Positions 1 to 9,036 are shown, numbered from the stretch's first letter. The stretch is DNA of 64,000 nucleotides from Emticicia sp051209875 (GCF_051209875.1 NZ_JBNTQY010000001.1:2294001-2358000), one strand, 5' to 3'. The notes: generated by a model from the letters alone, not told the origin. Numbers and translations are program-made.

Positions 1-228
1 TGGAAAACCTGCTAATTCTTCTTGAGCTCCACCATTATTGCGGCGAGTAAGGACAATTCCGAGGATTTTTGAGGCACGAATGGCATCTTCACCAAAAGTT
101 TCGTAAAAATCACCCACCCGAAACAACAACATCGCCCCAGGATATTTTGACTTGATTTGGTTATATTGACGGTTTAAAGGAGTTTCCTTGATTTGCTTTA
201 CTAATTCTTCTTTCGACGGTCTTGCCAC
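1..228 (-). CDS. mutS: DNA mismatch repair protein MutS (N-terminal fragment, cut by window edge)
   Basis: Reading the minus strand from a GTG start gives 76 codons that remain open to the window edge. The translation contains LFRVGDFYETFGEDA, the MutS domain I signature; its Phe-x-Glu (FYE) motif is the part that intercalates at mismatches. The preceding LNRQYNQIKSKYPGA is also typical of the MutS N-terminus. An in-frame TAG lies four codons before the GTG, so no upstream start is possible, and no ATG precedes the conserved domain. MutS acts in the cytoplasm with MutL in post-replicative mismatch repair. The remaining roughly 800 residues lie outside the window. Identity is clear from the motif. 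Confidence 0.93.
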   Translation of the reverse strand, partial: MARPSKEELVKQIKETPLNRQYNQIKSKYPGAMLLFRVGDFYETFGEDAIRASKILGIVLTRRNNGGAQEELAGFP

Positions 229-263
229 TTTCTTTGATTGCTAAAATGAGATTAAACTTTACC

Positions 264-271
264 CAAAATTA
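264..271 (-). promoter_or_regulatory. Candidate -7 element for mutS
   Basis: On the minus strand this reads TAATTTTG, a perfect match to the Bacteroidota -7 consensus TAnnTTTG, 35 bases before the mutS GTG. No good -33 TTG was found at the usual distance, so support is partial. Confidence 0.35.
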
Positions 272-431
272 GAAGAAAATATTCATTATTGCTTGAATTA
301 TTGCGTGAAAAATAGAATTTTGTTTCAAAATAAAACACAAATAGAAATGTTTATTCATAGATTTTACGATTCTAAAACACCAAAGTATAAATTAAAAAGT
401 GCCTTCAATAAATATTGGGTAATGAGCGATG

Positions 432-459
432 TTGCATTTTCGTAATTTCACTATATTTG
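432..459 (+). promoter_or_regulatory. Bacteroidota-type promoter for the serine hydrolase gene
   Basis: TTG, 17 bases, then TATATTTG (TAnnTTTG consensus), ending 32 bases before the ATG of the downstream hydrolase. Both elements and the spacing fit the primary sigma factor of this phylum. Confidence 0.6.
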
Positions 460-491
460 TTTTCTTCATCAATTTTTAAAGGTAATTACAC

Positions 492-2060
492 ATGAAAAAG
501 TATTTTCAATACAATCTTCTTTTCCTTTTAGTTTGTTGTTTTAGCCAAATTCAGGCACAGGTAATTACTTCTCAACAAGTTGATGAATTGGTAGAACGAA
601 CACTTACTACTTTTGATGTACCGGGCATTGCTGTGGCAATTGTGAAAGATGGAAAAGTCATTCATTCAAAAGGATATGGGGTACGTTCGCTTGCTACCAA
701 ACAAAAAGTTGATGAAAATACCTTGTTTGGCATCGCTTCCAACAGCAAAGCTTTCACAACAGCAGCTCTCGGTATTTTGATTGATGATGGAAAGTTGAAA
801 TGGGATGATAAAGTTATTGATATTATTCCTGAGTTCAGAATGTATAATGCTTATGTAACCGAAGAGTTTACAGTCAGAGATTTATTGACACATCGTAGTG
901 GCTTGGGTTTAGGAGCTGGTGACCTTATGTTTTTCCCTGATTCAACTGATTTTACTATTAACGACATCATTCATGGCTTACGATATCTGAAACCTGTTTC
1001 TGGATTTCGTACAAAATATGATTATGACAACCTGCTTTATATGGTTGCTGGCGAAGTTGTAACAAGAATCAGTGGCAAAAGTTGGGCAGTATTTGTCGAA
1101 GAACGTATCATGCAACCATTACAAATGACCAAAAGTGCAGGCTCTTGGTTTCGCTTAAAAGACTCATCAAATATTATTGACGGTCATGCTCCGATTGATG
1201 GAAAAGTGCAGGTAATTAACCGTCATAAAGAAACTTTTGGTAGTTCGGCAGGAGGAATTTACTCTAATATCAGCGATATGTGCAAGTGGATAATTATGCA
1301 GATGCACGATGGCAAATATGGGGATAATTTGAGCAAGCAATTATTTAGTACAAAAGTGCATAATGATATGTGGACACCACAAACCATAATTCCAGTAAGT
1401 ACTACGCCACCTTATAATACGCATTTTAGTGCGTATGGTTTGGGCTGGGGTTTGAGTGATGTGAAAGGCTACAAGCAAGTAACACACACAGGGGGACTGG
1501 AAGGGATGGTCACACAAGTTACTTTATTGCCCGAACTTCAATTAGGTATCATTGTTTTTACAAATCAACAATCGGGTGCGGCATTTTCGGCAATTACCAA
1601 TACTATAAAAGATAGTTACTTAGGTATTCCTGCAACAGACATAGTAAAGTTATATAAGGAAAGAGAAAAAGCAGGTATTGAAGAAGCCGAAAAAACTACG
1701 AAAGCTATTTGGTCAGCAATTGCGGAGCAACAAAAAAACAATACAACAAAAGTTGATTTGAATGCTTATACTGGGACTTATAAAGACAATTGGTTTGGTG
1801 AGGTATTCATTACTATAAAATCTGGAAAGTTATGGTTTGATGCCAAGCATTCACCCAAATTGACTGGAGAAATGCTGTTTTATAAAGGAAATACTTTTAT
1901 TGTAAAGTGGACAAATCGTAGTTTTGATGCCGATGCGTATATGATGTTTCAGATGGATGATGCAGGAAAACCAGTGTCTATCAAGATGAAAGCTATTTCG
2001 CCACTAACCGATTTTAGTTACGATTTCCATGATTTAGATTTGCAAAGAGTTGAGAAGTAA
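492..2060 (+). CDS. Exported beta-lactamase-fold serine hydrolase (class C family)
   Basis: A 522-residue protein with a Sec signal peptide (about residues 1-23, ending QIQAQ) followed by a Beta-lactamase/transpeptidase-like domain (about 25-385). All three active-site motifs are visible: SxxK at Ser83-Lys86 (SNSK), YxN at Tyr178-Asn180 (YDN), and HTG at 332-334 in the KTG position. The last roughly 100 residues form a separate beta-rich tail of the kind (DUF3471-like) often seen in Bacteroidota members. Such proteins are usually periplasmic esterases, D-amino-peptidases or penicillin-binding-like hydrolases rather than true beta-lactamases; the substrate cannot be told. It has its own promoter, and the next gene begins 16 bases after its stop, so the two may be cotranscribed. 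Confidence 0.85.
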   Translation: MKKYFQYNLLFLLVCCFSQIQAQVITSQQVDELVERTLTTFDVPGIAVAIVKDGKVIHSKGYGVRSLATKQKVDENTLFGIASNSKAFTTAALGILIDDGKLKWDDKVIDIIPEFRMYNAYVTEEFTVRDLLTHRSGLGLGAGDLMFFPDSTDFTINDIIHGLRYLKPVSGFRTKYDYDNLLYMVAGEVVTRISGKSWAVFVEERIMQPLQMTKSAGSWFRLKDSSNIIDGHAPIDGKVQVINRHKETFGSSAGGIYSNISDMCKWIIMQMHDGKYGDNLSKQLFSTKVHNDMWTPQTIIPVSTTPPYNTHFSAYGLGWGLSDVKGYKQVTHTGGLEGMVTQVTLLPELQLGIIVFTNQQSGAAFSAITNTIKDSYLGIPATDIVKLYKEREKAGIEEAEKTTKAIWSAIAEQQKNNTTKVDLNAYTGTYKDNWFGEVFITIKSGKLWFDAKHSPKLTGEMLFYKGNTFIVKWTNRSFDADAYMMFQMDDAGKPVSIKMKAISPLTDFSYDFHDLDLQRVEK

Positions 2061-2076
2061 TCGAAAAAAGAATTTT

Positions 2077-3792
2077 ATGAACTTTAATATTGATGCTGAC
2101 AAGCATATAACCTACGATGCTATCGTCATCGGTTCGGGAATCAGTGGTGGCTGGGCGGCCAAAGAATTATGCGAGAAAGGACTAAAAACATTAGTCTTGG
2201 AGCGTGGAAAAATGGTTGAACATTTAAAAGATTATCCAACAGCTACCAAAGCAGTTTGGGAGTTTGACCATCGATTAAAAGACATTCCCTCTGAAGTCGA
2301 AAAAAATCCAATCGTCAATCGTTGTTATGCTTATTCGGATGCGACCAAACATTTTTTTGTCAAAGACGAACAGCACCCATACATTCAAGAAAAACCTTTT
2401 GACTGGATTCGTGGCTACCAAGTAGGAGGGAAGTCTTTGCTTTGGGCAAGACAAACCCAACGTTGGAGCGAATATGAATTTGAAGCTCCTGCCCGTGATG
2501 GTTTTGCGGTCGATTGGCCGATTCGCTACAAAGATTTAGCTCCGTGGTATGCACATGTAGAACGTTTTGCAGGAATTTCAGGCAATAAAGATGGCATCAA
2601 AAACCTACCAGATGGAGAATTTTTACCTGCTTGGGAATTGAATTGTGTCGAAAAACATATCCAAGCAAGTGTCAAGAAAAACTACAAAGACCGCCAAGTG
2701 ATTATTGGACGATGTGCCCATCTTACCAAACCTAATGACATTCATATCCAACAAGGACGTGGGCAATGTCAAGCTCGTAGTTTGTGTGAAAGAGGCTGTC
2801 CGTTTGGGGGATATTTTAGTTCAAATTCTTCCACTTTACCTTGGGCAGCAAAAACTGGAAACCTGACAATTCGCCCAAATTCAGTTGTTCATTCGATTAT
2901 TTTTGATGAAAAGACTCAAAAAGCTTCGGGCGTAAGAGTCATTGATACTGATACAAAAGAAGTCATTGAATACAAAGCAAAAATCATCTTTGTCAATGCT
3001 GCTGCCCTTAATACCAATCTTATTCTTTTAAATTCTATCTCTAATCGTTTTCCTAATGGCATTGGGAATGACAATGGTTTAATGGGTCATTATTTGGCTT
3101 TTCACCTCTACCGTGGACAAGGCGGGGCAACTTTTGAAGGCTATGCCGACCAATATTATTATGGTCGTCGACCAACTTCGGCATTTATGGCATCGTTTCG
3201 CAATGTTTATAAACAAGAAACTGATTTTCAACGAGGATATATGCTTGCTTTTTCTGCAGGAAGAGGTTCTTGGCAAGAAGGGTATGGCAAAGAAGGTTTT
3301 GGTTCAGATTGGAAAGAAAGTCTGACAAATCCGAGCGATCATTGGGGCGTTTATATTCAGATGCAAGGAGAGACGATTCCGAAAAAAGAAAATCATGTGC
3401 GACTAAGCAAAGATAAAGTCGATGCTTGGGGAGTTCCGCAACTCATCACTTCGGTTGATTATGACGAAAATGATATGAAAATGATGAAAGATTTTCATGT
3501 CCAAGCAGCCGAAATGTTAGAAAAAGCGGGTTGTAAAAATATCAATATGTTCGATAGTCACCAAGCACCAGGTTTAGATATTCATGAAATGGGGGGTGTA
3601 AGAATGGGCAAAGACCCTAAAACTTCGCTGCTCAATGAATGGAATCAGTTGCATTTATGTAAAAATGTTTTCGTTACCGACGGTGCTTGTATGACTTCGG
3701 TAGGCAATCAAAATCCATCATTGACCTTTATGGCTTTGACTGCCCGAGCAGCTAATTATGCTGTGGAAGAATTGAAGAAAAAGAATTTATAA
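2077..3792 (+). CDS. GMC-family FAD-dependent oxidoreductase (gluconate/glucoside dehydrogenase large-subunit type)
   Basis: A 571-residue flavoprotein. Near the N-terminus, YDAIVIGSGISGGWAAKELC is the GxGxxG dinucleotide-binding motif. The C-terminal GMC domain has IHEMGGVRMG (catalytic His region) and NQNPSLTFMALTARAA. Cys231, Cys237 and Cys241 (CQARSLCERGC) resemble the Cys cluster of FAD glucose dehydrogenase large subunits that hold an iron-sulfur cluster. The ATG start was preferred to an upstream TTG that overlaps the previous gene, because the paralogue encoded near 37.8 kb then aligns from MN-N and has exactly the same length. Family members oxidise sugars or glycosides and pass electrons to a cytochrome. 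Unlike the paralogue, no small-subunit gene is adjacent here. The substrate is unknown. Confidence 0.85.
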   Translation: MNFNIDADKHITYDAIVIGSGISGGWAAKELCEKGLKTLVLERGKMVEHLKDYPTATKAVWEFDHRLKDIPSEVEKNPIVNRCYAYSDATKHFFVKDEQHPYIQEKPFDWIRGYQVGGKSLLWARQTQRWSEYEFEAPARDGFAVDWPIRYKDLAPWYAHVERFAGISGNKDGIKNLPDGEFLPAWELNCVEKHIQASVKKNYKDRQVIIGRCAHLTKPNDIHIQQGRGQCQARSLCERGCPFGGYFSSNSSTLPWAAKTGNLTIRPNSVVHSIIFDEKTQKASGVRVIDTDTKEVIEYKAKIIFVNAAALNTNLILLNSISNRFPNGIGNDNGLMGHYLAFHLYRGQGGATFEGYADQYYYGRRPTSAFMASFRNVYKQETDFQRGYMLAFSAGRGSWQEGYGKEGFGSDWKESLTNPSDHWGVYIQMQGETIPKKENHVRLSKDKVDAWGVPQLITSVDYDENDMKMMKDFHVQAAEMLEKAGCKNINMFDSHQAPGLDIHEMGGVRMGKDPKTSLLNEWNQLHLCKNVFVTDGACMTSVGNQNPSLTFMALTARAANYAVEELKKKNL

Positions 3793-3879
3793 TTGAATGC
3801 TATATCAATTAAGCATGAAACTGTACTTTCTTTTTTGTGAAAGAAATACAATGTGCTACTTTAGTAAAAAAACACAAAC

Positions 3880-4281
3880 ATGCTTACAAACGTCGAACAT
3901 ATTGGTATTGCAGTCAAAGATATTGCTGCCTCAAATGACCTATTCACGAAACTTTTCAATATAGCACCTTATAAATCAGAAAGTGTTGAAAGTGAAGGAG
4001 TTACGACATCTTTTTTCAAGATAAATCAGACTAAAATAGAACTTTTAGAAGCCACAAATCCTGAAAGTGCTATTGCAAAATTCATTGAGAAGAAAGGAGA
4101 AGGAATACATCATATTGCCTTTGAAGTGGAGGATATCTTAGTAGAAATGAAACGCCTTGAAGAAGAAGGTTTTGTGCTACTTAATAAAGAACCAAAACAA
4201 GGTGCTGATAATAAATTAGTATGTTTCTTACACCCAAAAGGCACCAATGGGGTATTGATAGAATTATGCCAGTCAATATAA
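3880..4281 (+). CDS. mce: Methylmalonyl-CoA epimerase
   Basis: This 133-residue VOC-fold protein matches methylmalonyl-CoA epimerase over its whole length. Expected metal ligands are present: His7 in VEHIGIAVKD, Glu54 in KIELLE, a His at 77/78 in GEGIHHIAFEV, and Glu128 in LIELC. The enzyme interconverts (2R)- and (2S)-methylmalonyl-CoA in the cytoplasm, linking propionyl-CoA/odd-chain and branched amino-acid breakdown to succinyl-CoA through the B12-dependent mutase, or running in reverse. A near-consensus -7 element (TACTTTAG) sits about 20 bases upstream. It converges on the next gene and ends at a bidirectional hairpin. Confidence 0.93.
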   Translation: MLTNVEHIGIAVKDIAASNDLFTKLFNIAPYKSESVESEGVTTSFFKINQTKIELLEATNPESAIAKFIEKKGEGIHHIAFEVEDILVEMKRLEEEGFVLLNKEPKQGADNKLVCFLHPKGTNGVLIELCQSI

Positions 4282-4284
4282 AAT

Positions 4285-4364
4285 AGTTCTGAGTGTTGAA
4301 TTCTGAGTGCTGAGTTATTGGTTGTTTGTTGCAACTTAGAACTCAAGACTCAGAATTCAGAACT
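4285..4364. terminator. Bidirectional hairpin between convergent genes
   Basis: Imperfect inverted repeat: 4297-4316 and 4340-4359 pair at 18 of 20 positions around a 23-base loop, and TTTTT follows at 4366-4370. The core arm is GAATTCTGAGT. It lies between the stop codons of mce and the minus-strand gene. Confidence 0.6.
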
Positions 4365-4368
4365 GTTT

Positions 4369-4986
4369 TTAAATTGCTCCTTTAACAAAATTAAGTAAGC
4401 CTCCGAGTTGTTTTTTTACTGCTGGTTCGGCGGCTTTGGCTGCCATTCCACCTTTACTAAGGCTATTTACACCACTCATGGCAGAACTAAGTAGCCCACT
4501 CAATTGATTTTGTGATTCCCCACCTAAAGCAGACATTCCCATTTTCATTAAGCCTAAGTTTTTGGTCAAATTGCTTACATTGCTTAATAAACTTGAGCCG
4601 CCTATCAAACTTTCAACACGTTTGGCTGCCAATAACATTTTCACTGTATTGACTACTTTTTTAAATACGTCACCTTTCAAAAGTCCACTCTTTACCAAAG
4701 GAGCTAATTTTTGTAATACACCTACTTGACTCAAAAGTTTGTCTTTAAAGCTACCTTTGTCTGCTTTTGCCTCTTTTTCGAGTGCGGTTGTGCCAGCATT
4801 TAATGACTGCAAAAGTGCATCACTATTTCCTGCTATTTGAGCATCTACTGCTTTGTCCAAAAGTACTTCTGCTTCTTGCGTTTCATCTTGAACAATAACG
4901 AAGCTAGGTGAATGTGCAAAACTCATATTTGTTGCACACACATTGAAAAATGCCACTGTAATAGCTAATACAAAATATCTTTTCAT
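4369..4986 (-). CDS. Hypothetical exported protein
   Basis: A 205-residue protein that I do not recognise. It starts with a hydrophobic signal segment (about residues 1-24, MKRYFVLAITVAFF..., ending SFAH). The mature part is rich in Leu, Gly, Ser, Ala and Lys and reads as a series of amphipathic helices (LLDKAVDAQIAGN, LLSQVGVLQKLAPLVKSG, LGGLLNFVKGAI) with glycine/serine-rich joints after residue 130. No catalytic motif is visible. It stands alone between mce (convergent) and pheT (same strand, about 100 bases upstream) and could be read from the pheT transcript. A periplasmic or surface helical protein is the most that can be said. Confidence 0.65.
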   Translation of the reverse strand: MKRYFVLAITVAFFNVCATNMSFAHSPSFVIVQDETQEAEVLLDKAVDAQIAGNSDALLQSLNAGTTALEKEAKADKGSFKDKLLSQVGVLQKLAPLVKSGLLKGDVFKKVVNTVKMLLAAKRVESLIGGSSLLSNVSNLTKNLGLMKMGMSALGGESQNQLSGLLSSAMSGVNSLSKGGMAAKAAEPAVKKQLGGLLNFVKGAI

Positions 4987-5004
4987 TTCTTAAGCGGTAC
5001 GTCG

Positions 5005-5085
5005 CCACGTTTGTTTGTTTCTTTTAAGACGTATATTTCGTAAAATGATTACATTTTTAAGTGAAATTTAATCTTACAAACGTGG
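5005..5085. repeat. 10-bp inverted repeat between pheT and the exported-protein gene
   Basis: CCACGTTTGT at 5005-5014 is perfectly inverted as ACAAACGTGG at 5076-5085, just after the pheT stop. The 61-base spacer makes a classical terminator unlikely; it could be an operator or a long-loop stem. Confidence 0.35.
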
Positions 5086-5089
5086 TCGA

Positions 5090-7507
5090 TTACTTTCTAA
5101 TCACGGCTCCTAAGTCTTTTTCATAAGCAGCAATCAGGCGTTGCATTGATTTGTCAATCACTTCATCAGTCAATGTTTTTTCTTTGTCTAAAAGCGTGAA
5201 ACTTACCGAATATGATTTTTTATTTTCGCCCAATTTTTCGCCAGCATAGACATCAAATAAATTGATATTTTGCAATAAATTACGCTCAGTTTTTAAAGCA
5301 ATTGCTGAAATTTGCTCGAAATTTATGTTAGAATCAATCACTAATGACAAGTCACGACGAACCTCTGGGAATTTTGGAATTCCTACAAAAGCTATTTTTT
5401 CGGAATATTGTTTCAATAAATATTCCCAATCAAAATCTGCATAGAAAACAGCTTGTTTAACGTCAGCTAATTTTGCTAATGAAGATTTTACCAGACCTAA
5501 GCTCACGATAGGTTTTTTATTAACAATATAAGTTAAACCATATTGAAAAATACTTGCATCAGCTTCTTGTGTTTCAAAATTATTCACACGCATGGCTTTC
5601 AAAACTTTTTGAACCGCCAAAGCCAAATCATGGAAAGCCACAGGTGTACTCGGACTTGCCCAAGATTCTGATTGACGATTACCTGTGAGCCAAAGTCCTA
5701 AATGTTTGTTTTCCTTATATTTATCTTCTTTTTTGTAATAGCTACGCCCAAATTCGAATAATTTTAAATCTTTTTGACGGCGATTGATATTATAAGCTAC
5801 TGATTCCATTCCTGTCAGCAATAAACTCTGACGCATCACCGAAAGTTCTTCACTCAATGGATTAAGGAGTACAACTTCTTCACCTTTTGCCGTTGCCGCA
5901 AGTGCTTGATTATAAGCAGGTTTCGTAATCGAAAGTGTTTGAATTTCATTGAAACCATTGCCAGCCAACAACTCAATAATTTTGAATTGTAATTTATCTA
6001 CATCTTTTTCTGGAAAACTCGACAAATAATCAGTTTGTAGATTTTCAGAAAGCTCGATGCTGCCAAAACCATAAATTCTTAAAATTTCTTCTACTATATC
6101 GGCTTCTCTTGTCACATCAACTCTGTAAGGTGGAACACTTACTTCCATTGTTGCTCCATCATCGCTGAGTACTTGAATATCAAGATTTTGTAAGATTTTA
6201 TGAATCAAACGGTCATCAAGATTTTTACCAAGTAAACGATTGATATTCTTATGTTTAACAGAAAATTTGAAGTTTTCGATAGGATTTGGATAAACATCAA
6301 TCAATCCATCCTGAATTTCACCACCAGCCAATTCTTGAATCAACACTGCTGCTAAACGAATCGCAAAAGGAGGCATATTTGGATCAGTACCACGTTCATA
6401 TCGGAACGAAGCATCGGTTTTTAAACCATGAAAAGTTGCAGTACGTCGCACCCAAACTGGACTAAAATAAGCTACTTCTAAGAAAAGATTTTGTGTGGTA
6501 GTTTTAATTCCTGATTTTAGTCCGCCAAAAACACCCGCAATTGCCATTGGTTCTTCAGCATTACAAACCATCAAATCATTGCCCGAAAGTGTACGTTCAG
6601 TTCCATCAAGCGTAGTAAATTTTGTTCCTTTTTCAGGAACTCGAACCACAATTTTATGCCCTTTTACTTCATCGGCATCAAAAGCGTGCATAGGTTGCCC
6701 CAAAGTATGACATATATAATTGGTAATATCAACCACATTATTGATTGGATTTAAACCAATTGATTGCAATGCATTTTTCAACCAAGATGGTGATTCTTGG
6801 ACTGTTATTCCACGAATCTCTAAACCGCAAAAGCGAGGACAAGCTTCTTGGTTTTCGATAACTACTTGAAAATCAGTTGCTTGTGAACTTGGTTTGAAGT
6901 TTTCAATAGAGGGCATTTTTATTTCTCTCTCCAAAACTGCACGTAAATCACGAGCTACGCCCAAGTGGGAAGCAGCATCAGCACGGTTAGGAGTCAAACC
7001 AATTTCAATTTGAAAATCTGGTTCGAGGCTGAAATATTTTGCGGCTGGTGTACCATTTTTTAAAATAGTATCTAAAACCAAGATTCCATCATGAGAAGTA
7101 CCCACTCCAATTTCGTCTTCGGCACAAATCATCCCTTCTGATGGGTGTCCATAAACTTTACGTTTTTCTATGACGAAAGATTTACCGTCGGCAAAATAAA
7201 TAGTTGTGCCGAGTGTGGCTACGATTACTTTTTGTCCAGCACGTACATTTCCAGCTCCACAAACGATACTTGAAGGAGTATCGGTACCTATATCTACCGT
7301 CGTGAGACTTAATTGCTTTTCTTTGACCATAAAAGTTTCACAAGTAAGCACTTCGCCTACCACAAAACCTTTCAAGCCTCCCTTAACAGACTCAATTTCC
7401 TCGATTCCTTCGACCTCCAAACCAGTGGCGGTCAATAATTTACCAATTTCTTCGGCCGATTCTTGAATGTCAACCAAGCCTTTTAACCAATTGTACGAAA
7501 TTTTCAT
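5090..7507 (-). CDS. pheT: Phenylalanine--tRNA ligase beta subunit
   Basis: An 805-residue protein, the normal length for bacterial PheT. Order of domains: N-terminal MKISYNWLKGLVDI, an EMAP-II-like tRNA-binding OB fold (about 40-150), the B3/B4 editing domain (about 215-390, with the TNYICHTLGQPMHAFDADEV segment), the B5 domain, the catalytic-like core, and a C-terminal FDX-ACB anticodon-binding domain beginning near FPEVRRDLSLVID. With PheS it forms the (alpha-beta)2 enzyme that charges tRNA-Phe in the cytoplasm and edits mischarged Tyr-tRNA. pheS is not in the window, so the two subunit genes are unlinked, as is common in Bacteroidota. A TACCTTTG -7 element lies about 50 bases upstream. 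Confidence 0.97.
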   Translation of the reverse strand: MKISYNWLKGLVDIQESAEEIGKLLTATGLEVEGIEEIESVKGGLKGFVVGEVLTCETFMVKEKQLSLTTVDIGTDTPSSIVCGAGNVRAGQKVIVATLGTTIYFADGKSFVIEKRKVYGHPSEGMICAEDEIGVGTSHDGILVLDTILKNGTPAAKYFSLEPDFQIEIGLTPNRADAASHLGVARDLRAVLEREIKMPSIENFKPSSQATDFQVVIENQEACPRFCGLEIRGITVQESPSWLKNALQSIGLNPINNVVDITNYICHTLGQPMHAFDADEVKGHKIVVRVPEKGTKFTTLDGTERTLSGNDLMVCNAEEPMAIAGVFGGLKSGIKTTTQNLFLEVAYFSPVWVRRTATFHGLKTDASFRYERGTDPNMPPFAIRLAAVLIQELAGGEIQDGLIDVYPNPIENFKFSVKHKNINRLLGKNLDDRLIHKILQNLDIQVLSDDGATMEVSVPPYRVDVTREADIVEEILRIYGFGSIELSENLQTDYLSSFPEKDVDKLQFKIIELLAGNGFNEIQTLSITKPAYNQALAATAKGEEVVLLNPLSEELSVMRQSLLLTGMESVAYNINRRQKDLKLFEFGRSYYKKEDKYKENKHLGLWLTGNRQSESWASPSTPVAFHDLALAVQKVLKAMRVNNFETQEADASIFQYGLTYIVNKKPIVSLGLVKSSLAKLADVKQAVFYADFDWEYLLKQYSEKIAFVGIPKFPEVRRDLSLVIDSNINFEQISAIALKTERNLLQNINLFDVYAGEKLGENKKSYSVSFTLLDKEKTLTDEVIDKSMQRLIAAYEKDLGAVIRK

Positions 7508-7557
7508 TGACGATGCTGTGAAATTATATAATACTCCCTCTTAACGATATGATTGCA

Positions 7558-7565
7558 CAAAGGTA
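7558..7565 (-). promoter_or_regulatory. Candidate -7 element for pheT
   Basis: Minus strand reads TACCTTTG, a perfect TAnnTTTG, 51 bases before the pheT ATG. No clear -33 TTG at the expected distance. Confidence 0.4.
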
Positions 7566-7595
7566 ATGTTTTTTACCTATTTCTCCATATTTCTG

Positions 7596-7755
7596 AAATG
7601 TATCCGTTGGATAAGTTTATTATAAAAATAAAGATTTTGGCATCGAGTTTGACATATTAAAATTTTGAAAGACAGCTTGATTTAAAATAGTAGTCAGCCT
7701 GTTTTTTGAAATGAAATGGATAGTGGATATTTAAAATGTATCCGTTTGGTAAGAT
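7596..7755. repeat. Intergenic direct repeat pair upstream of WG-repeat gene
   Basis: AAATGTATCCGTTGGATAAG at 7596-7615 recurs as AAATGTATCCGTTTGGTAAG starting at 7735, 139 bases further on. The second copy immediately precedes the candidate -7 element of the WG-repeat gene. The roughly 340 bases between pheT and the WG-repeat gene contain nothing else recognisable. Confidence 0.45.
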
Positions 7756-7763
7756 TATGTTTG
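7756..7763 (+). promoter_or_regulatory. Candidate -7 element for the WG-repeat gene
   Basis: TATGTTTG matches TAnnTTTG, about 80 bases before the ATG. The -33 region is not recognisable. Confidence 0.35.
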
Positions 7764-7844
7764 AATAGGACTGATTGGCATAGATTTAGTAAAACCATAG
7801 TTAAATCAGGTGTGGAGGTTCCCCTATAAACAATATTGAAACCC

Positions 7845-8996
7845 ATGAAAAAATATATTCATAATCAATTTTCTAAGAGCCTAATTTTAGGTTTTGTTTT
7901 CCTTTCTTCACAGACTTTCGGACAGGTTATTAAAACAAATAGTGACTTTCAATCGGGCATTTTTGTTGTTGAGAAAGATAAAAAATTTAGTTTTGTTAAT
8001 CGAAAAGGAGTTGAAATTTCTCCTAATACCTACGAAAATGCCTATAATATTAGTGAAGGGCTTGCCGCTGTTCAGAAGAATGGCAAATGGGGATTTATTG
8101 ATAAAAATGGTAATGAAGTTATAGACTTTAAATTTGATGATGTCCAAAATTTCTCACAATCGTTGGCTGCTGTAAAAATAGCGGATAAGTGGGGTTTTAT
8201 TGACAAGAAAGGAAAAGAAAAAATAACTTTACAATATGAAAATGTATTGAGTTTTAGCGAAGGCTTGAGCTTTGTAAAGCAAAACGGTAAATGGGGTGTA
8301 ATTGATAATCAAAATAATTTTATAGCCAACCCACAATACCAAAAAGCTGAAAGTTTTTCTGAAGGTTTGGCTTGCGTTGCCATTGAAGGTAAATATGGAT
8401 TTATCAATAAAAAAGGTGTACAAGTTATTCCAATGCACTATAAAGCTGCCAGAAGTTTTTCAGAGGGAAGAGCGGCAATAAAGACTGATAATAAAAAATG
8501 GGGTTTTATTGACAAAGATGATAATATATTGGTAAAGGATATGTTTGATGAAGTGGATAATTTTTCGGAAGGAGTATCTGCTGTTAGAAGTCAACGTAAA
8601 TGGGGTGTGATTGATTTAGCAGGGAATATGGTTATTGAACCAACCAAATATGATTTTATTGAAGCATCTTCTGAAGGAATGATGGTTGTATGTATCAAAG
8701 ACAAGTTTGGTGTTGTTGATAAGTTTGGAAATGAAATGGTTGCAGTAAAATATGATAATATTTGGGGATTTTCCGAAGGGGTTGCAAGGGTTGGTTTGAA
8801 TAATAAATATGGATTTGTTGATAAATCTGGTTTAGAAATTATTCCTTTAATATATGATGATGCCTATAGTTTTTCGGATGGAATGGCTCGTGTAAATATT
8901 TTTGGAAAGAATGGATTTATCAATAAAAAAGGAAAGGAATTCTTCCAAGAAAAACCTGAATTTACTAAAGGTACTTTAACGAAAGTTGGTCAATAG
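7845..8996 (+). CDS. Exported WG-repeat protein
   Basis: A 383-residue protein: a signal peptide (about 1-27, ending SSQTFGQ) followed by about ten tandem repeats of roughly 35 residues. Each has a core of the form K-W/Y/F-G-F/V-I-D-x-x-G (KWGFIDKNG, KWGFIDKKG, KYGFINKKG, KFGVVDKFG, KYGFVDKSG and others) followed by a Tyr/Phe-rich strand and F-S-E-G-L/A. This is the WG-containing repeat family, predicted to fold as beta-propeller-like or solenoid surface proteins; its biochemical function is not established. The ATG was preferred to an in-frame TTG three codons earlier because MKKYIHNQF makes a normal signal-peptide start. It ends at a strong terminator. Confidence 0.88.
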   Translation: MKKYIHNQFSKSLILGFVFLSSQTFGQVIKTNSDFQSGIFVVEKDKKFSFVNRKGVEISPNTYENAYNISEGLAAVQKNGKWGFIDKNGNEVIDFKFDDVQNFSQSLAAVKIADKWGFIDKKGKEKITLQYENVLSFSEGLSFVKQNGKWGVIDNQNNFIANPQYQKAESFSEGLACVAIEGKYGFINKKGVQVIPMHYKAARSFSEGRAAIKTDNKKWGFIDKDDNILVKDMFDEVDNFSEGVSAVRSQRKWGVIDLAGNMVIEPTKYDFIEASSEGMMVVCIKDKFGVVDKFGNEMVAVKYDNIWGFSEGVARVGLNNKYGFVDKSGLEIIPLIYDDAYSFSDGMARVNIFGKNGFINKKGKEFFQEKPEFTKGTLTKVGQ

Positions 8997-9036
8997 ATTA
9001 CCCGCTTATTAGCCTTGTATTTGATTGAAAATTGAG

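Noticed and set aside
492..2060. True beta-lactamase (antibiotic resistance gene)
   Set aside because: The SxxK/YxN/HTG motifs define the wider serine hydrolase family; the long C-terminal extension and HTG instead of KTG favour an esterase or peptidase role.
2050..2076. Upstream TTG start for the first GMC gene
   Set aside because: It overlaps the hydrolase gene, and the paralogue aligns from the ATG at 2077, giving equal 571-residue lengths.
4285..4364. Mobile element or REP-type repeat
   Set aside because: Only one full copy is seen in the window, and the position between convergent stop codons fits a terminator.
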